Positions 59,285-64,000 of a stretch of 64,000 nucleotides of DNA are shown here, piece by piece; position 1 is the stretch's first letter, and each line of letters opens with the position of its first letter. Made by a program: the position numbers and the translations under genes. Origin of the DNA: Alitta virens (lineage: Eukaryota > Annelida > Polychaeta > Phyllodocida > Nereididae). Where the stretch lies: NCBI GenBank assembly GCA_932294295.1, contig OW028577.1, positions 2,117,001 to 2,181,000 on the forward strand. The letters run 5' to 3'. The notes beneath the pieces were generated by a model that did no database searches, was not told the DNA's origin, and saw only the letters and a program-made list of their open reading frames with translations.

Positions 59285-59480
59285 GTGGGTGTGGGATGTG
59301 GGATTAGGATTTTATGTCCTGTATTTCTGCACCAGTTGGGCTAATTAGGACAGGCAGAGACCATGGCCATGAGAAGAAGGATGAAACAGCCATCCAACTT
59401 AGGCTTGACCTAGAATCGAACCCGGGTCCCAGCAGTTGGAAGCCCAGAGCGCTACCTCTGAGCTAAGCCCCCAAACAGGC
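59285..59480 (-). repeat. SINE family 1 with target duplication
   Basis: Reverse-strand head AGCTCAGAGGTAGCGCTCTG and B-box GGGTTCGATTCTAGG. Flanked by 'tacaggctgtggc' (59,272-59,284) and 'tacaggctatggc' (59,481-59,493), 12 of 13 bases equal. It is absent from unit A1, so it inserted after the units diverged. Confidence 0.88.
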
Positions 59481-62212
59481 TACAGGCTATGGCAATGGCT
59501 ACAAGTTTAGTCTGTACCAGCATTTTATGCATTAGATTAGCTAGCAGAAATACTGCAGTTCATTCATGTAAAATCATGCTTACGCAGAAAATCATGTCAA
59601 CTACATTCATTATGTACATTAACCATGCCCACCTCATCTAACACTGACAAGCAACAAGGAGTAATGAGTCTGGAGCGAGCATAAATGCTCCAAGTAGCCT
59701 TATCTGTTATTGTCCCAATCCGCCTCTGATAAGGCCAGGCACATTCTGAATTCCTCTGTTCTGTTATTAGTGATTTGGGGATGGTGGAATCAGCGATAGT
59801 ATGTCAGATAACATGCCACATCAGCTCAACGATGCTCTAACATCGGCCAACATTGGTCTGACATTGAACTAACATTGGCATGCTATTTGGGTATCACTCT
59901 CACAAAACCATGGCAGAACATTAGTTTTGCTGTGCAGATCATGCATTTATTGATCTTTGACTTATCTTTAGTGACTGATAATTGCTTTAAGTTCATCTCT
60001 ATAAGGCTAAAAGATATACATTTATTATTCTGTTCACCATACATTCTTTCACAAATTTATCGGGATCATAGCATTGGCAAATGTTGGGTCTTTTCAAGCA
60101 TAGCGATACATCTCTGTATTTGGTACTTCTGCGTAACTTAGTTCTGTATCTGGTCTGGTGACTATTTTTTTTTGATGAGACCAGTCGATGGATGTCCACT
60201 TCATGATAATCAAGTAGAGGTCAGTGATGGATCCTCTTCCTGTGTCTGCCCAATTAAGCCACTCCCTAAAGAATTACCAGAGCTGCTGGGTAATCCCTTG
60301 CATTAATGACTGTAGATCTTTATTACTGATATCTTACAGATATGAGGTTTAAACAGTTTTACTCAACAAATTCATATACCACTCACTGTAGCTTTCGGGT
60401 CTGTCCAGCACAAAATGAAAGCTGGGAAGTAGGTGGCAGTCTCATGACCCAGTGAGAAGGTAGAGTTTTAAAACACAATAACCATATGCCGTATAACTGT
60501 GACAACAACAGTTCATAGCATCATCTCGTATTGCTACCATTTTAAAAACCATTACCATTGCCTTTACAATTATCTGTTCTCCATTTACCCCCATTAATTT
60601 ATCTTCCTTTATAATGTCTGCCGTTCAATCATTATTTCGTGGCCAATAAGATATTTCTCCAATTACCACCTATTCACTAACCCAAGATAACCATGCAAGA
60701 TTCATTTCGAAATTATTCACAACCAATTGGGGGAGTGACCATTGCATAAAACGAGGCAGACAAATTTGGTTAATTACCTTCACTCTCTTCTACTTAGGCT
60801 AAAATATATGTATTGGAGTGTTCTATAAGTTAATGTTCGTATTCAAACTAATAATTGCAACTAAACAGCCTTTTAACAGACTGGCCAGCTTTGCAGAAGT
60901 CCTTCATTTCCAGCCCTAGGACTCCACACGAGCTGTACCTCACCTGCACATTCATCACATCGAATGTTCAATTGGTGGTGCCTTGTACTCTGTGTCTATG
61001 ATGGTGCAACTAAAACACCCATCCCATGGTGTGAAGGTGTCACATGGTGTGGTCTTCAAGAGGTGTAATTTCATCATCATTACATCTGCCTCTGACAGCA
61101 GGTCATATAAGTTGATAAAGCTTCAGACAATATACAATATAATGACCAACAATATGACTTAACTTCGTCCATTTACCAGAATTGTGATTTACTCTATATG
61201 ACCCATTTTAACATCCTCAAGGATATGGAAAGCAGTTACAAAATTATATCAGAGGTGAAAATTGAGGGCTTTGGAGATCGTTAAATTAGTTTCTACCATG
61301 ACTTGGATATGTGCAAACTGTGTTTTGTGGCACTTTCAGTTGCATGTTTGGCCAATACGATATGTCAATTTTTTGTGTATTTCCAAACAATTTTGTGTGT
61401 GAACAATAATGTATTCATTTTAATGTAATTGATAGCTGCCAATACATTGAATGTAAGTCACTATAGTTCCTTCTGATATCTGTGACTTCGGCGTCTGATG
61501 CTCATTGAAACTGTAGGATATTCTTCATTAAAATAGACTTCGTGTCTTATACTACATGTGTAATCTCTGTATTCTGATTAAATCCTTCACTAAAATTAAA
61601 TTTTACCCAATTTGTACAGATTAATCAGAATTCCCCTCAAACCATGCAAAAATTACTTTAACATGTACAGATACGTTCGACTACAAAAACAATTGCAGAA
61701 AAGACCAGAATGATGAGGGCTCAATCAGTTCAATAGGTAAACAAATGTTGCTCCATGTTAAATCCTAGAAGCAAAAACGCCTGGTATATATTAATTTTGT
61801 TCATGTCACATTCTTTGTAGTAATGCTTCGCAATAAAAGTCACTGCTCACAACAGTGAGCGAGATCTACCACTGCGAAAAGGACACTCGACCGATGTGAT
61901 ACATTTACTTGGGCCATTAGTTTGTCCGAAGTCAATAATCACAGAGACGATTTCGCAACAGAGTTTACTCTTGATCATTGAGGTAGAGGCCTTTGTTTGC
62001 AACTGTCAAGTGTATAGTATTAATGTAAGCTCCATCTGATGTTTCCCTTTCCTCTCATAGACTATACCTCTCCAAACTTTTCTCATATTAACATATCAGT
62101 TGGGTTTTGGCCAGTTGTTGAGGCATCTCCACCATCTTCACCCTCTCCAGAATTATCAGGCTGAGATTTGAATTTAGTTCTTGGGACTATATGCAGTCAT
62201 ACGGTCATACTT

Positions 62213-62391
62213 GAGGTGGTGGTGGATGGATTAGGGCTTTACATCCTGTATTTCTACCGCTGATGCTAATTAGGACAGGCAGGGATCATGGCACTGAGAT
62301 GATGGATGAAACAGCCATCCTACCTAGGCTTGACCGGGAATTCCAGTGGTTGGAAGCCCGGTGCGCTACCGCTGAGCTAGGCCCCCACCCC
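62213..62391 (-). repeat. SINE family 1
   Basis: Reverse-strand head GGGGGCCTAGCTCAGCGGTA with the B-box partly deleted ('ggaattcccggtcaagcc'), then the usual body. It lies near the end of unit B2. Confidence 0.8.
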
Positions 62392-62624
62392 TTCATACAA
62401 GGGAGTGGAAAATTTGCCATTTAAGACAGGACCATTCAATAGACGGATGAAACAACGAGACTTCAGTCTGAATGTACTGGCCATTAACAGAAAGTATTCG
62501 TTCTATACAGGTGGCCGTTATAGCATGTTTGACTGTATTTAAAACAGCTAATGCAGCAAAAATTTCACACCCATCCTATGCTGTTCTCATTTTATGATAC
62601 ATTGTCCTTTCATCATTCTTCCCC

Positions 62625-64000
62625 AAGGCACACCATATGCAATGTTTTATAGGCATTTTACACACAAAGATCACGAGGCTCCATCCATTATCTCCAGCAA
62701 AGAACAGTGAAACAAGAGATCACCTTGAGTTGTTCTCATGCCAGGAAAATATTCTGGAAAGTATTTCGAAGGAAAGAGCATTTGAGTTGGCACTGAGATG
62801 CTAATCCCTCCCTAGACCTACTCTTTAAAGACCAAAGACAAGAGATAAATCTTGGCAAAACGACACTAGAACACGATGAAAAAAACTGCATTACATCATA
62901 GTGTAAATACTACACTAAATAATTGATGAGCTTGGAAAACTAAATAAAGAAGGCAATGGTTAAGGCGTCTGCTAAATCTATATTGGCCAGGATTGGAGGT
63001 GCACGCCCTGTACTCAATGTCTATGCTGAGGCAAGTAAAAGACCCCACCCATGGGGCAAATATATAACGTGGTGTGAACTTGAAGCCTTATCATTTCTTC
63101 ATTACATCTGCCTCTGGAAGCTGGTCATATTAACTGACTTAGCTTCAGACCCAGCAGCACTGAGACATGAAACATTGATTTTCAACATTGATGAAAATTA
63201 ATTTGAGTTTTCCTAGCAGTTAAGGCAAAGATCCACTGTTCTGCCGTACCTGGGTTTGAAACAATGTCTGTAGGCAAATATGTGAACCAAGTTTGATTTT
63301 AATCTGTTGTGAGATATTTTCCATGGAGTAAAGATATACATTATGCAGACTGCAAACCTAGTCTGATGTCTTCCTCAGGCGATACGTCAAATATAGTTGA
63401 AGCATTAAACCACTGGCAATGACACAAAATAATGAAGAATACAAAATAATTCTTACAGCCACTCCTAAAAGGGAATATGGAGATAGCTTCAAATAATAAA
63501 AGCCTTTAAGCCCCATGATCAAATCAGATAGATAGCAAAACTTTAAAAAGTTCCATAAGAATGTCTATTACATGAATATAATCCTCTTCTTTTTCTTCAG
63601 ATTGACCTTGCTCATGTTGATGTGCAGCTATAGCTACCCAGAGCAAGGACAAACTGTTTGAGGCTACAGCCTTTCTGGCATTCATTGATTTAGCTCCTCT
63701 CTTTCTCCTACATGCAATGAATCTTAAAGGAGTGTTATTTAGCTGAAGCATCGCCAAGTAAGATGTGTTACTTTTAATTTTGGTGCTCCCGAGTTCAGCA
63801 TTTTGAGTCAGAAATTCAGAATCATAAGCTTAAATACCAATCTAGCATATTTATCAAATGTATAACACACTGCACAGACTCCATGTTCAACCAACTAAGC
63901 AACTCTCTACTCTGTTGAGTCATAACCAGAGTTCATAAACGACAAGTGGCAGAGATATTGCCTGGTGACCACAGATTGAAGGCCAGCTGTGTCAAGTGCT
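62625..64000 (+). repeat. Tandem unit, copy C2 (continues past the window)
   Basis: Starts 'ggcacaccatatgcaatg' after a 'cttccccaag' tract. The blocks 'tccattatctccagcaaaga', 'actctttaaagaccaaagac' and, at the window end, 'ccacagattgaaggccagct' match units A and B. A SINE-2 at 62,954-63,130 is an extra insertion. It is the most diverged copy and runs off the edge. Confidence 0.75.
62954..63130 (+). repeat. SINE family 2, internally deleted
   Basis: Begins 'aatggttaaggcgtctgc' and lacks the B-box region, then has 'ctgtactcaatgtctatgct', 'gaccccacccatggggcaaa' and 'acatctgcctctggaagctg'. Confidence 0.65.

Larger units (their letters stand above)
56951..62624 (+). repeat. Tandem unit, copy B2
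   Basis: The start matches 6,903-8,285 to about 58,545. Beyond that it follows unit A at lower identity: 'gcaacaaggagtaatgagtc' at 59,653 matches 2,722; 60,960-61,115 matches 4,990-5,110; and 61,880-62,060 matches 6,150-6,310. A SINE-2-like block lies at 58,930-59,070 and a SINE-1 at 59,285-59,480. No conserved protein frame is found. Confidence 0.75.

Overview
The window is nuclear DNA of an animal. Support for this comes from tRNA-derived SINEs with target-site duplications, remnants of several non-LTR retrotransposons, palindromic MITEs, GATA/GACA microsatellites, an AT-rich background, and the absence of operons or bacterial-type genes. A marine invertebrate is the most natural guess, but nothing here fixes the species. 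I see no intact host protein-coding gene. All convincing coding sequence belongs to mobile elements.

Layout. Positions 1-8,285 and about 42,100-64,000 are built from a low-copy tandem unit of roughly 6-7 kb (without later insertions). Its start can be recognised at 1, 6,903, 43,997, 56,951 and 62,625. The unit starting at 1 and the unit starting at 43,997 are nearly identical for about 5.8 kb; the other units are more diverged. Between the two stretches lie about 34 kb (8,286-42,100) of unrelated intergenic DNA. It holds a broken L2/CR1-like retrotransposon (9,606-11,182), at least four other LINE remnants (13.0, 14.8, 15.5-16.1 and 27.5-28.0 kb), three tRNA-derived SINE families, three palindromic or foldback families, a TTAA-flanked DNA transposon relic (35,940-36,559) and many simple repeats.

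The outstanding feature is a 6,180-bp DNA transposon at 49,782-55,961, inserted into the second copy of the unit. The matching point in the first copy (5,775-5,777) is an uninterrupted empty site, so both ends are fixed to the base. The element has about 0.42-kb terminal inverted repeats and is flanked by a short duplication (TAA, or TAAT). It encodes one long protein of about 1,500 codons, now split by three frame changes but with no other stop codons. In order, the protein shows two CxxC...HxxC modules, a long conserved region that may be the transposase core, a FEN1/XPG-type nuclease with all seven metal-binding acidic residues and a helix-hairpin-like GCD...GKK motif, and a C-terminal CXC cysteine cluster. 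From memory, an XPG-type nuclease, a cysteine cluster and 3-4 bp target duplications fit the Academ superfamily. It may therefore be an Academ-like element rather than a wholly new class; a database search would decide.

How the parts relate: LINE machinery probably mobilised the SINEs, of which three copies have clear target duplications. The palindromic MITEs need transposases not seen here. The FEN1-like element is the only candidate for a recently active autonomous transposon.
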